Assembly (NCBI GenBank): GCA_902783745.1 | Contig: CACZRY010000102.1 | Location: 1-9,686 of the forward strand | Length of the DNA: 9,686 nt | Source: an uncultured Erysipelotrichaceae bacterium | GTDB taxonomy: Bacteria > Bacillota_I > Bacilli_A > Acholeplasmatales > Anaeroplasmataceae | Reading direction: 5' to 3' | Shown: positions 1 to 6,744 of the stretch, piece by piece | Position numbering within the stretch: the stretch's first letter is position 1 | How the letters are laid out: every line of letters begins with the position of its first letter | Notes under the pieces: generated by a model | What the model saw: only the letters and a program-made list of their open reading frames with translations | Databases searched by the model: none | Told to the model about the DNA's origin: nothing | Position numbers and translations under genes: made by a program

Positions 1-1652
1 GAAATATAACAATCAAGCATAGATATAATATCTGCAAGATTTTGTAATGAAGTTATATATTTTTTAGCTTCATCTCTTAATGATACAAATATTTGATATT
101 CTAAGGATTCAATTCTTTCTTTAGAATTTAATACCTTATCTTCATATTCTTTTAATACTGGAGTTATAAAACGCTCTGCGTTTGCAAGAGTTTGTCTTCT
201 TTGATAACCTCTATTTGGATCAAGCTTATCAAGCTGACCTTTTGTAACTTCGATATAATAACCAGTTACTCTATTATATCCAACTTTTAATGTAGATATA
301 CCAGTAACCTCTTTTTCTTCTTTTTCATAATTTAAGATAAATTCTTTAGAATTATGAGATATATTTCTAATATCATCTAAATCCTTATTAAATCCATCCT
401 TAATTAATCCACCTTCAGTAATTAAAATAGGTGGATCATTTACTAATGCTCTATCTAATAATTCATAAAAAGATCTATGAGTATCAATTGAATTATTTAA
501 TTCTTGAATTACAGGATTTGATATTTTAGATAATTGTTCCTTTACAAAAGGAATGTTTTCTAAGCTTCTTCTTAACCATACTAAATCCTTAGCATTTGCA
601 CTAGAGGATGATATTCTTCCTATAATACGTTCTAGGTCATATACATTTTTAAATACTGTTTTTATTTCTTCTTTTACAATTAAATTATTATTAAAAGCTT
701 CAATTGCATCTAATCTTTTATTTATTAAATCTTTAGAAATAAGTGGTTTATTCATCCACTTATTCATCATTCTTGAACCCATTGCAGTATTACATTTGTC
801 AATTAAAGATAATAATGAACCATTTTTAGTATTTAATCTTAATGTTTCATTTAATTCTAAATTACGTTTTGTAAATGCATCTAAATGTAAATATTCATTA
901 TCTTTTAATAAAACAAATGGTTTAAAGAATAAAGGTGATGTTTTTTGAGTATTAATAAAATACTCTAAAACCATTCCAACACCCATTCTTTTATCTAAAT
1001 CTATTAATGAAACTATATTTTCTAATTGTACAGGAATAATATCATTATCCTCAATTGATATTAAGATTTCATTTTTTTCTAAAAATTCACTAATCTTTTT
1101 ATTATTAAAATCACTTTTTAATAATACTTCTTTTATTTTTAAAGATAAAATATCATTTAATAATACATCTATAGCTTGGTATGTTGCAACATATCCTTCA
1201 CCAGTAGACATATCTGAATATGTAAGAATATATTCCTTACCTGATATAGTAATAGCTCCGATATAGTTGTTTTCTTTATCGTCTAAGCCTTGGTTCATAG
1301 TACCTGGAGTTACAATTTTTACAACTCCTCTTTTAACAATTCCAACTGCCTTTTTAGGATCTTCAAGCTGTTCTACTATTGCAATTCTATAACCCTTTCT
1401 AACAAGCTTTTCTATATATTGGTCTGCCGCATGATGAGGGATTCCACACATAGGAACTCGTTCTTCAACTCCAGCATCCTTACCTGTTAGTGCAAGCTCT
1501 AGTTCTTTTGATGCAATTTTTGCATCTTCAAAAAACATTTCATAAAAATCTCCTAATCTATAGAAGACAATGAAGTCTTTATAATCTTTTTTTAAATCTA
1601 TATATGCTTGCATCATTGGGCTATATGTAGCACCACTTTTAGCCTTAGCCAT
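1..1652 (-). CDS. mutS: DNA mismatch repair protein MutS (N-terminal 550 residues; 3' end beyond window)
   Basis: MutS binds base mismatches and small loops in newly replicated DNA and starts mismatch repair with MutL. I translated this stretch from the ATG at 1652; it stays open to the left edge. The mismatch-reading motif GDFYEMFF carries Phe36 and Glu38, the same numbers as in E. coli MutS. It is followed by family signatures PMCGIPHHAADQYIEKLV, GIVKRGVVKIVTPGT, MGSRMMNKWMNKPL, DLERIIGRIS, then VGYNRVTGYYIEVTK and RRQTLANAERFITPVLKEYE in the lever and clamp domains. The visible part covers the mismatch-binding, connector, core and clamp domains. The Walker A/B ATPase domain (after about residue 590) must lie left of the window, so its integrity cannot be judged. 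The start is supported by AGGTGA at 1658-1663, five bases upstream. The gene for the repeat protein ends only 29 bases upstream with no terminator between, so co-transcription is likely. Family assignment is secure; this is the MutS1 type because of the N-terminal Phe-x-Glu motif. Confidence 0.97.
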   Translation of the reverse strand, partial: MAKAKSGATYSPMMQAYIDLKKDYKDFIVFYRLGDFYEMFFEDAKIASKELELALTGKDAGVEERVPMCGIPHHAADQYIEKLVRKGYRIAIVEQLEDPKKAVGIVKRGVVKIVTPGTMNQGLDDKENNYIGAITISGKEYILTYSDMSTGEGYVATYQAIDVLLNDILSLKIKEVLLKSDFNNKKISEFLEKNEILISIEDNDIIPVQLENIVSLIDLDKRMGVGMVLEYFINTQKTSPLFFKPFVLLKDNEYLHLDAFTKRNLELNETLRLNTKNGSLLSLIDKCNTAMGSRMMNKWMNKPLISKDLINKRLDAIEAFNNNLIVKEEIKTVFKNVYDLERIIGRISSSSANAKDLVWLRRSLENIPFVKEQLSKISNPVIQELNNSIDTHRSFYELLDRALVNDPPILITEGGLIKDGFNKDLDDIRNISHNSKEFILNYEKEEKEVTGISTLKVGYNRVTGYYIEVTKGQLDKLDPNRGYQRRQTLANAERFITPVLKEYEDKVLNSKERIESLEYQIFVSLRDEAKKYITSLQNLADIISMLDCYI

Positions 1653-1681
1653 CAAAATCACCTACTACTATATACTACTTT

Positions 1682-3256
1682 TTAAATCATATCTTTTAAG
1701 AAGAACCAATAAGCTAAGAATCCTATTGCACCAATTAATAAAACAATAATTATAATTGCAATAATAACCTTTGCTCTTCCGCCATTAGCAATTCCTATTA
1801 AAGATTCAGAACCATATTTATCATTATCTATAGCCTGTGTTGATGCAAAATCCTCATCAACTTTTAATCCATGAGTATCAATTACATCTTCATTATCATC
1901 TTCTAGTTTTTTATTTGAATCATTCTTAATAATATCTTCAAGCTTTTTATCTGATATTTCTTGTGCTTTCTTACGTTCTTGTTCTTCTTTAATAGCTTTA
2001 GCTCTTAACGCAATTTCTTCTTTTTCTTTTTGTTCTCTTTTTACTTCTTCAGTTAAAGTATCTAAAGTATTTTCTTCACCATGAATAGTTGTTGCATCAA
2101 GCCCTTCATTTACAGGTTCTACATTTTCTACTACTTCATTTGTTTTTGGTGTTTCAATAACTTCTTCTTTTAAATCTTCTTTAACTTCTTCTTTAGTATC
2201 ATCTATAACTTCTACTTTTTCTTCTAAAGAAATTTCCTTAGCATCTTCTTTTTCTTCTTCAATATCCTCTTTTTTTGGTTCTGGTTTATTATATGTACCA
2301 TCTTGGATTTGATTCCACTTTTGTGTATCATCAAACATTCCATCATACTTAATTAATCTTTTTCCTCTACCATTACCAAAAATATTAATTTGAGTTAAAT
2401 CTACCTCAAACTGTAGTGGATTATATAAATCATCAGCTTCAATTCTTCTTACTGAAGTTTTTGCGATAGTGCATTGCTCTAAATACCAGAATAGATATGT
2501 AACAAGCTCCTCTTTTGTCATTTGAGGTTCCATATTAATACCTGTTCTTTTAGAATAAGTAGTAAGCTGCTGTAAAGTCATCTTATCTAATTCTTCTTTT
2601 ATTTCATCAGAATATGTATTATTCTTTTGCATATAATCATAAATATATTGAAGCATTTGCTCTTTTGTTAAACGAATAGGTAAATCAATACCATATTTAG
2701 CTGCAAGATCAACAATTTCTTGGTTAGATGCAGATAGTGGCAAATATTCTCTTAATTCATCTGTATTAATACCATCAAATGTATCATCTTGTTCTAAGCA
2801 TGCGCCTGAAATAAAATTAAAATATTGTTCAAAAGGTTCAGTTCTTGCCTTTTTTAAAGTCTTAATATAATTTATTTCTCCATCCTTTAAATCTAAGGCA
2901 ACGAAATTTAAAAGAACTAAACGGAATAAATTTTCTCTATATAATTGGAAAGATTCATCATCATTACAAATAGCCATATATAAATTAAATAATTGCTGTT
3001 CAGTAAAATGAGGATAATATTTTAATCTTTGGAAATAATCTTTAGATAAAGTATTGGAATTAACCCACTTAATTCTATCGTTTATTACAGAACGTAGAGC
3101 CATTACATTTAACAATCTTGGGATTTGTATTCCTCTATTTGTAAAAAATGAATAAGCCTGTTCTCCTGATAGTGATGAAAACTTACTAATAATAGTACTT
3201 AATTTACTAGATTTTCCAAATATAATAATTGTTCCTTTTTCTAAATTGATATCCAT
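1682..3256 (-). CDS. Tail-anchored repeat protein of unknown function, directly upstream of mutS
   Basis: Not recognised as a named family. The 524-residue protein has no N-terminal signal peptide. It has a folded N-terminal half (about 1-310), a Lys/Glu-rich low-complexity linker (about 320-470, probably extended or coiled coil), and one hydrophobic helix at about 495-519 close to the C-terminus. This architecture predicts a cytoplasmic protein anchored in the membrane by its tail. Three ungapped 34-residue units (29-62, 176-209, 226-259) share a Gly-Ile pair at unit positions 14-15 and hydrophobic positions around it. The last two also share TKE and two Tyr. The units recall short helix-extended-helix modules such as SAP, HeH or LETM1-type elements, but I cannot choose among them. 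The start is set by AGGAGG at 3264-3269, seven bases before the ATG. It is probably the first gene of a unit with mutS. A role in DNA repair would be guilt by association only. Confidence 0.85.
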   Translation of the reverse strand: MDINLEKGTIIIFGKSSKLSTIISKFSSLSGEQAYSFFTNRGIQIPRLLNVMALRSVINDRIKWVNSNTLSKDYFQRLKYYPHFTEQQLFNLYMAICNDDESFQLYRENLFRLVLLNFVALDLKDGEINYIKTLKKARTEPFEQYFNFISGACLEQDDTFDGINTDELREYLPLSASNQEIVDLAAKYGIDLPIRLTKEQMLQYIYDYMQKNNTYSDEIKEELDKMTLQQLTTYSKRTGINMEPQMTKEELVTYLFWYLEQCTIAKTSVRRIEADDLYNPLQFEVDLTQINIFGNGRGKRLIKYDGMFDDTQKWNQIQDGTYNKPEPKKEDIEEEKEDAKEISLEEKVEVIDDTKEEVKEDLKEEVIETPKTNEVVENVEPVNEGLDATTIHGEENTLDTLTEEVKREQKEKEEIALRAKAIKEEQERKKAQEISDKKLEDIIKNDSNKKLEDDNEDVIDTHGLKVDEDFASTQAIDNDKYGSESLIGIANGGRAKVIIAIIIIVLLIGAIGFLAYWFFLKDMI

Positions 3257-3289
3257 TTCGTTCCCTCCTGAAAAAATAACCTATATTAT

Positions 3290-3318
3290 AATATAATATA
3301 AATTATTCATAATTACAA
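3290..3318 (-). promoter_or_regulatory. Putative promoter of the repeat protein-mutS unit
   Basis: Read on the minus strand, TTGTAA (3313-3318) is followed after 17 bases by TATATT (3290-3295), with a predicted start about seven bases further on and a leader of roughly 25-30 bases before the ATG at 3256. A second -10-like TATAAT lies a few bases downstream. The region is so A/T-rich that -10-like words are common, so the call rests mainly on the spacing and position. Confidence 0.38.
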
Positions 3319-3367
3319 GTTTTTGAGAAATATTTAGCTGTTTTTAATAGATAAATTTCATATTTTT

Positions 3368-3397
3368 ATATTAATTTTTCTTAAAATAAATTAATAT
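3368..3397. repeat. 10-base inverted repeat in the divergent intergenic region
   Basis: The arms ATATTAATTT (3368-3377) and AAATTAATAT (3388-3397) are perfect inverted copies separated by 10 bases. They lie just upstream of the likely -10 elements of the DJ-1 family gene. This could be an operator, but in DNA with this base composition such a repeat may also arise by chance. No T-run follows on either strand, so it is not a terminator. Confidence 0.3.
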
Positions 3398-3419
3398 TTT
3401 AAAACTAATATTTTTGTTT

Positions 3420-3436
3420 TATAATATAGGTATAAT
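3420..3436 (+). promoter_or_regulatory. Putative -10 region(s) for the DJ-1 family/yidD pair
   Basis: Two consensus TATAAT hexamers occur at 3420-3425 and 3431-3436, 26 to 42 bases upstream of the TTG start at 3462. No convincing -35 hexamer is seen at the expected distance from either. The position between a divergent gene and a strong ribosome site supports a promoter here, but which hexamer is used is undecided. An upstream in-frame TTG at 3414 falls inside this element, which argues against it as a translation start. Confidence 0.35.
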
Positions 3437-3447
3437 TTTAAATTTTA

Positions 3448-3456
3448 AGGATGTGA
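3448..3456 (+). promoter_or_regulatory. Ribosome binding site that fixes the TTG start of the DJ-1 family gene
   Basis: AGGATGTGA matches the ideal AGGAGGTGA at eight of nine bases and sits five bases before TTG at 3462. It selects that TTG over the in-frame TTG at 3414. Confidence 0.75.
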
Positions 3457-3461
3457 TTCGA

Positions 3462-3998
3462 TTGAAAATTTTAGCACTTATATTCGATGGATTTGAAGAG
3501 GAGGAAGCAACAGCTCCTTTTGCGTTATTAAGACGTGCAAAAGCGGATTTAACAATTGCTTCAAATAAATCTATGGTTACAGGAAACCATAATATTGTAT
3601 ACGCAAACGTGTCTTCATTAAATGAAATCAATTTTGGTGAATATGGATGCCTTATTCTACCAGGAGGTCCTCATTATAAATTTTTAAGAGAATCTCAGGT
3701 TGTACACAATATCATTACACATTTTATTACTAACAATAAGATTGTTTGCGCAATATGTGCAGCACCTACAATCATTGGAGATTTAGGATTCTTAAGAGGT
3801 AAAAAATATACATGCTTTACTTCAATGAATAAAGATTACGGCGGAACATATTTAGATGATGGTGTTGTAGTTGATGGGAATCTAATTACTGCAAAAAGTG
3901 TTGCTTATTCACTTGATTTTGCATATGCGATTATAGAAAAAGTTATGGGTAGAGATGTCTTAGAAAATGTTTGGGAACATATCTACTATGAAAAATAA
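3462..3998 (+). CDS. DJ-1/PfpI family protein (YajL/DJ-1-like)
   Basis: A 178-residue cytoplasmic protein, full length for the DJ-1/YajL subfamily. Members are variously reported as glyoxalase III, protein or nucleotide deglycase, redox-sensitive chaperone, or stress factors; the exact activity here cannot be told from sequence. Seen directly: a Rossmann-like N-terminus KILALIFDGFEEEEA, in which Glu15 aligns with the DJ-1 residue Glu18 that contacts the reactive cysteine; the LILPGGPHY strand-turn (64-72); and the nucleophile elbow VCAICAAPTIIGD with Cys99 equivalent to DJ-1 Cys106. TCFTSM and LITAKSVAYSLDFA follow as in the family. I chose TTG at 3462 because it has a near-ideal ribosome site, and a longer reading adds 16 residues that lie in the promoter and precede the first beta strand. 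The next gene, yidD, starts before this one ends, so translation is probably coupled. Confidence 0.92.
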   Translation: MKILALIFDGFEEEEATAPFALLRRAKADLTIASNKSMVTGNHNIVYANVSSLNEINFGEYGCLILPGGPHYKFLRESQVVHNIITHFITNNKIVCAICAAPTIIGDLGFLRGKKYTCFTSMNKDYGGTYLDDGVVVDGNLITAKSVAYSLDFAYAIIEKVMGRDVLENVWEHIYYEK

Positions 3999-4302
3999 AT
4001 GGGTTTTAAAGCTATTAAACCATTATCAAAGTGATATATCATCATCTACATCTCCTAAATGTAGGTATTATCCTTCTTGTTCTAATTACGCAAAAGGTTG
4101 TTATGAAAAATTCAACTTCTTTAAAGCAACATTCTTAACATTAAAAAGAATTTTAAGATGTAATCCTTTATTTAAGGGTGGATATGATCCTGTACCACTT
4201 ACTAAAGAAGAAAAAAAGGAAGCTATAGAAAAGTCAAAGCTTTTTGATATTAACAAAGAAGAAAATATTATATTAGATGATAAAAATACCATGGAAGATT
4301 AA
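3988..4302 (+). CDS. yidD: Membrane protein insertion efficiency factor YidD
   Basis: YidD is a small membrane-associated protein that helps the YidC insertase place proteins in the inner membrane. The family core is unmistakable: CRYYPSCSNYAKGCYEKF (25-42), then LKRILRCNPLFKGGYDPVP (52-70), with conserved Cys25, Cys31 and Cys58. An N-terminal amphipathic stretch KWVLKLLNHYQ fits peripheral membrane binding. The charged C-terminal tail (71-104) is not conserved in the family. I start at ATG 3988, which gives the usual short N-terminus and overlaps the DJ-1 family gene by 11 bases; an in-frame ATG at 3967 would add seven residues. Neither has a strong ribosome site, consistent with coupling to the upstream gene. 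In many Bacteria yidD lies between rnpA and yidC; here it is away from both, paired with a DJ-1 family gene. Its last codons lie inside the terminator stem. Confidence 0.95.
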   Translation: MKNKWVLKLLNHYQSDISSSTSPKCRYYPSCSNYAKGCYEKFNFFKATFLTLKRILRCNPLFKGGYDPVPLTKEEKKEAIEKSKLFDINKEENIILDDKNTMED

Positions 4303-4316
4303 TCCATGGTATTTTT
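4282..4316. terminator. Bidirectional intrinsic terminator between yidD and the MATE gene
   Basis: A perfect 13-base-pair stem has its left arm at 4282-4294 (five A, then TACCATGG) and its right arm at 4304-4316 (CCATGGTA, then five T), with a 9-base loop. Each strand reads a hairpin running into a T-tract, so it can stop transcription from both sides. Both converging genes run into it and both stop codons are in the loop: yidD at 4300-4302 and MATE at 4299-4301 on the other strand. Confidence 0.85.
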
Positions 4317-5615
4317 ATCTTGTTTAAGATTTCTATTTAATTTAATAATTAATATTACTGCAGGAATAAATGGTATTGTTTGTGCTAATGTTTGTGATAA
4401 CCATATACCACTTGTTTTTAAAAATATAGGTAAGATAAATACAAATAAAAGCACAATAATTGGTTCTAAATAAACTATTATATATGCATACATATTCTTC
4501 TTTTGTGAATAAAAATAGCTCATTGCAATTTTCATTACAGCTAAACTTGAAAAAGGTAATACAAAATATAGACTAGATTCCTTATATAATACTATCGCAT
4601 CATCTGATATACCAAATATATGAGATATTGGATCATTAAATATAATTATTAATAAAGTCATAATTAATCCTATAGATATTGCCAATACCAATGAATATCT
4701 TAAGGTTTTAATAAGATTCTTCATATCTCCTCTACCATAATATTCACTCATTAATGGCTGTGCACCATCACCTACACCTGTAATTAATCTTGTAACCATA
4801 AAAGTAACATAAGATATTGCAGTATATGCCGCAACAGCTGTATCACCATTATATATAGAACAGCTCTTATTAATTAATATTAAGACAATTGATGGTACAA
4901 ACATTATTCCAAATGGTGATATGCCTACAAGTAATGAGGATTTTATTAATTTTTTATCAAATATAAATGTAGGTCTATATTCTTTTCTTACAAGTATTAT
5001 AATACATCCTAATGTTGTAATTGTTTGCGCAATATTAGTTGCTAAAGCGGCTCCCATAAGGCCTAAATCTAACGGATATATAAATAACCAGTCTAAAAAT
5101 ATATTAGTAATAAATGATAATGACATAATAATCATAACATATATATTTTTACCAAAGTTTCTTAAAATCGGTACTAATCCTTGAGATAGGATTTGTGGTA
5201 ATGCCGCAAATAAAATCGCATTTAAATACGCATAAGCAACATTATGCATCTCTTCTTCTTTTGCACCAAAAACATTCAAAATAGGATGTGCTAAAGGCAT
5301 AAAAATAGCCATTAGTATAACTGCTGATGCTAGGAATACAATATATGTATTAAAAAGTATTTTTTTTATTTTATCAAAATCATTTTTACCTCTTGCAATA
5401 GAAATTAAAACAGCACTACCCATACCTATTCCAAATCCAATTGATTGAATTAAAGCTGTAATAGGATATGCGTAATTAATCGCACCAAGACCTATATCAC
5501 CTATCTTATTTCCAATAAATAAGCCATCTACAATTGAAAATGTTCCTAATACTACTGCTGTTATTATTGCAGGTAATACATTTTTAGAATATGTTTTAAA
5601 AAAATTCTTATTCAT
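4299..5615 (-). CDS. MATE family efflux transporter (MepA-like)
   Basis: A 438-residue polytopic membrane protein, the normal length for the MATE family, whose members export cationic drugs or metabolites in exchange for Na+ or H+. Twelve helices in two six-helix halves are expected, and hydrophobic stretches run throughout. Typical sequence includes VDGLFIGNKIGDIGLGAINY (29-48), GIGMGSAVLISIARGKND (62-79) and, at the equivalent place in the second half, GVGDGAQPLMSEYYGRGD (280-297); these resemble the MepA branch of Bacillota. Substrate is unknown. The start at ATG 5615 is chosen because AGGTGA lies five bases upstream; an in-frame GTG at 5624 falls inside that ribosome site and cannot be the start if it is used. 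The gene has its own promoter candidate and sits downstream of a terminator, so it looks monocistronic. Its last six residues, DKNTMD, are encoded by the shared terminator hairpin. Confidence 0.94.
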   Translation of the reverse strand: MNKNFFKTYSKNVLPAIITAVVLGTFSIVDGLFIGNKIGDIGLGAINYAYPITALIQSIGFGIGMGSAVLISIARGKNDFDKIKKILFNTYIVFLASAVILMAIFMPLAHPILNVFGAKEEEMHNVAYAYLNAILFAALPQILSQGLVPILRNFGKNIYVMIIMSLSFITNIFLDWLFIYPLDLGLMGAALATNIAQTITTLGCIIILVRKEYRPTFIFDKKLIKSSLLVGISPFGIMFVPSIVLILINKSCSIYNGDTAVAAYTAISYVTFMVTRLITGVGDGAQPLMSEYYGRGDMKNLIKTLRYSLVLAISIGLIMTLLIIIFNDPISHIFGISDDAIVLYKESSLYFVLPFSSLAVMKIAMSYFYSQKKNMYAYIIVYLEPIIVLLFVFILPIFLKTSGIWLSQTLAQTIPFIPAVILIIKLNRNLKQDKNTMD

Positions 5616-5620
5616 AAAAA

Positions 5621-5626
5621 TCACCT
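5621..5626 (-). promoter_or_regulatory. Ribosome binding site that fixes the MATE start
   Basis: AGGTGA on the minus strand, five bases before ATG 5615. The same hexamer and spacing precede mutS. It excludes the in-frame GTG at 5622-5624, which lies within it. Confidence 0.75.
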
Positions 5627-5631
5627 GTCAT

Positions 5632-5659
5632 ATTATAATACTTTAAAATTATTTGTCCA
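5632..5659 (-). promoter_or_regulatory. Putative promoter of the MATE gene
   Basis: On the minus strand TGGACA (5654-5659, five of six matches to TTGACA) is followed after 16 bases by TATAAT (5632-5637). The predicted transcription start would fall near 5625, almost on the ribosome site, giving a leader of only about ten bases. Lying just after the terminator at 5681-5717, it would give the transporter gene independent expression. Confidence 0.45.
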
Positions 5660-5680
5660 TATGTATTATTTCTAAATAAT

Positions 5681-5717
5681 AAAAAAAACTGTTTGAAACA
5701 TTTCAATTTCAAAACAG
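5681..5717 (-). terminator. Intrinsic terminator after the 136-residue membrane protein gene
   Basis: Read on the minus strand, CTGTTTTGAAA (5707-5717) and TTTCAAACAG (5689-5698) form a ten-pair stem with one bulged T and an eight-base loop, followed at once by eight T (5681-5688). It begins 16 bases after the stop codon at 5734-5736. It separates this gene from the MATE gene. On the plus strand there is no comparable T-tract. Confidence 0.85.
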
Positions 5718-5733
5718 CTTTTAAAATTATAAA

Positions 5734-6144
5734 TTATTCTTCTTGCTTAACTGATGCAGCAACTAAGCCTAAAATACTACCGACTAAGCTAAACACATTA
5801 CTAGCAATTACACCAAATACGATTGAAACAATGTATACAGGCTTACTAGATTTAGCCTTAGCAACAAATGAAATAACAATATTTGCAATAATTACAATGC
5901 TATAAAATAATAAGAAAATGCCAATTCCTCCGAACATACCAACAAAGAAATTTACAGCTTCTTCAGATGTTGCAAAATGTTGACTTGATGTAATTTGTCC
6001 ATTTTCATACATTTCCCTAATTCCATCTCTTGCAACATCAGTTGTTAATGATAAGAATACAATTGATGTAATCAATACAGAAATTGCTGCAACAATAGAT
6101 GTAATTGCACCAACAATTAATAAAATATTACTTGCCTTTTTCAT
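5734..6144 (-). CDS. Small three-helix membrane protein (DUF4064-like)
   Basis: A 136-residue membrane protein of unknown function. Three hydrophobic helices are visible at about 7-33, 66-94 and 102-131. A polar loop of about 30 residues between helices 1 and 2 (VARDGIREMYENGQITSS and following) probably lies outside the cell, and the tail is short and charged (KQEE). The pattern of one helix, a polar loop and a Gly/Ile-rich helical hairpin resembles DUF4064-type small membrane proteins; that match is from memory of the family pattern and is tentative. The start is ATG 6144 because a strong AGGGAGGTA sits just upstream; a longer reading from 6249 adds 35 non-hydrophobic residues and overlaps the preceding gene. 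That preceding gene ends 61 bases upstream and no terminator lies between, so the two may share a transcript. Confidence 0.8.
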   Translation of the reverse strand: MKKASNILLIVGAITSIVAAISVLITSIVFLSLTTDVARDGIREMYENGQITSSQHFATSEEAVNFFVGMFGGIGIFLLFYSIVIIANIVISFVAKAKSSKPVYIVSIVFGVIASNVFSLVGSILGLVAASVKQEE

Positions 6145-6151
6145 TTTTCTA

Positions 6152-6160
6152 TACCTCCCT
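6152..6160 (-). promoter_or_regulatory. Ribosome binding site that fixes the start of the 136-residue protein
   Basis: AGGGAGGTA on the minus strand, seven bases before ATG 6144. It is one of the strongest ribosome sites in the window and rules out the longer in-frame start at 6249. Confidence 0.8.
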
Positions 6161-6205
6161 AAAAATTTATTATTATTAAACCATACTATAGTACAAATTT
6201 CAATA

Positions 6206-6694
6206 CTATTTGTTTGATTTTTCTTTACATATAGCTTCTCTATCATCATATCCTGTATGACGATATAAGCTTATTGCTTCATTATAATCTCCGCCCATTT
6301 CATATAAATATGCATCATGAACCATATCATTAAAGTTTATACCATTGTCTTTATTATACTTAAATCCAACTAAATCAGATCTATTATATCTTAATAATAC
6401 TCTTTCAAGTCCAGTAAAATGCATATCTCTAAAATCTTTATCCTCTTCTTCTAAAGATATTTTATCTACAATCTCAGAATACTGCATTAAATGTGCTTGA
6501 TCTAATTTATGATATCCTAATTCACATTTTAATAATTCATATACAGCTTCATATTTTGCAAGCTCATATGAATAATCATATTTACCCTTAGACATCATAT
6601 TAAAAGCTTCCTTATCCATCATATAACATAAATCTATAGATTCTTCTGATTGAGTTTTAACTCCTAAGAATTTTAACATTTCTTCAACTGACAT
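6206..6694 (-). CDS. Unrecognised 162-residue soluble protein
   Basis: I do not recognise this protein. It has no signal peptide or membrane helix, is strongly helical in character and rich in Met, Tyr, Glu, Asp and Lys, with Cys at 23, 57 and 156. The segment at about 121-150 (AYLYEMGGDYNEAISLYRH within it) reads like one tetratricopeptide-type helix pair, with the usual Ala/Tyr/Gly-Asp-Tyr pattern, but only one unit is evident and it may be coincidence. The N-terminal MSVEEMLKFLG looks like an amphipathic helix. The ATG at 6694 is preceded by AGGAGG at 6701-6706 with six bases between. This is the only gene here ending in TAG. It has its own promoter candidate upstream and lies before the 136-residue membrane protein, suggesting a soluble-plus-membrane pair of unknown role. 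Confidence 0.8.
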   Translation of the reverse strand: MSVEEMLKFLGVKTQSEESIDLCYMMDKEAFNMMSKGKYDYSYELAKYEAVYELLKCELGYHKLDQAHLMQYSEIVDKISLEEEDKDFRDMHFTGLERVLLRYNRSDLVGFKYNKDNGINFNDMVHDAYLYEMGGDYNEAISLYRHTGYDDREAICKEKSNK

Positions 6695-6715
6695 AAGAAA
6701 CCTCCTACTAAAAAT

Positions 6716-6744
6716 ATTATAACATATTAATATATAATAAACTA
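6716..6744 (-). promoter_or_regulatory. Extended -10 promoter for the 162-residue protein gene
   Basis: On the minus strand TGTTATAAT gives a perfect -10 (6716-6721) with the upstream TG of an extended -10. Seventeen bases further up is TAGTTT (6739-6744), a poor -35, as expected when the extended -10 carries the activity. Predicted start is near 6709, just upstream of the ribosome site at 6701-6706. Confidence 0.5.

Noticed and set aside
553..948. Open plus-strand frame of 131 codons
   Set aside because: It is antisense to mutS, whose minus-strand translation matches the family throughout; no ribosome site or recognisable product.
1290..1490. Open plus-strand frame of 66 codons
   Set aside because: Also antisense to the well-conserved N-terminal domain of mutS; product is low-complexity and unlike a real protein.
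3414..3461. Longer N-terminus for the DJ-1 family protein from TTG 3414
   Set aside because: The extra codons cover the -10 hexamers and the ribosome site, and the family fold begins at the TTG at 3462.
4921..5184. Open plus-strand frame of 87 codons
   Set aside because: Lies antisense within the MATE gene and has no supporting start signal.
5693..5905. Open plus-strand frame of 70 codons
   Set aside because: Starts inside the terminator hairpin and runs antisense to the small membrane protein gene.
6145..6249. Longer N-terminus for the 136-residue membrane protein
   Set aside because: It would overlap the preceding gene and bypass the strong AGGGAGGTA directly before ATG 6144.
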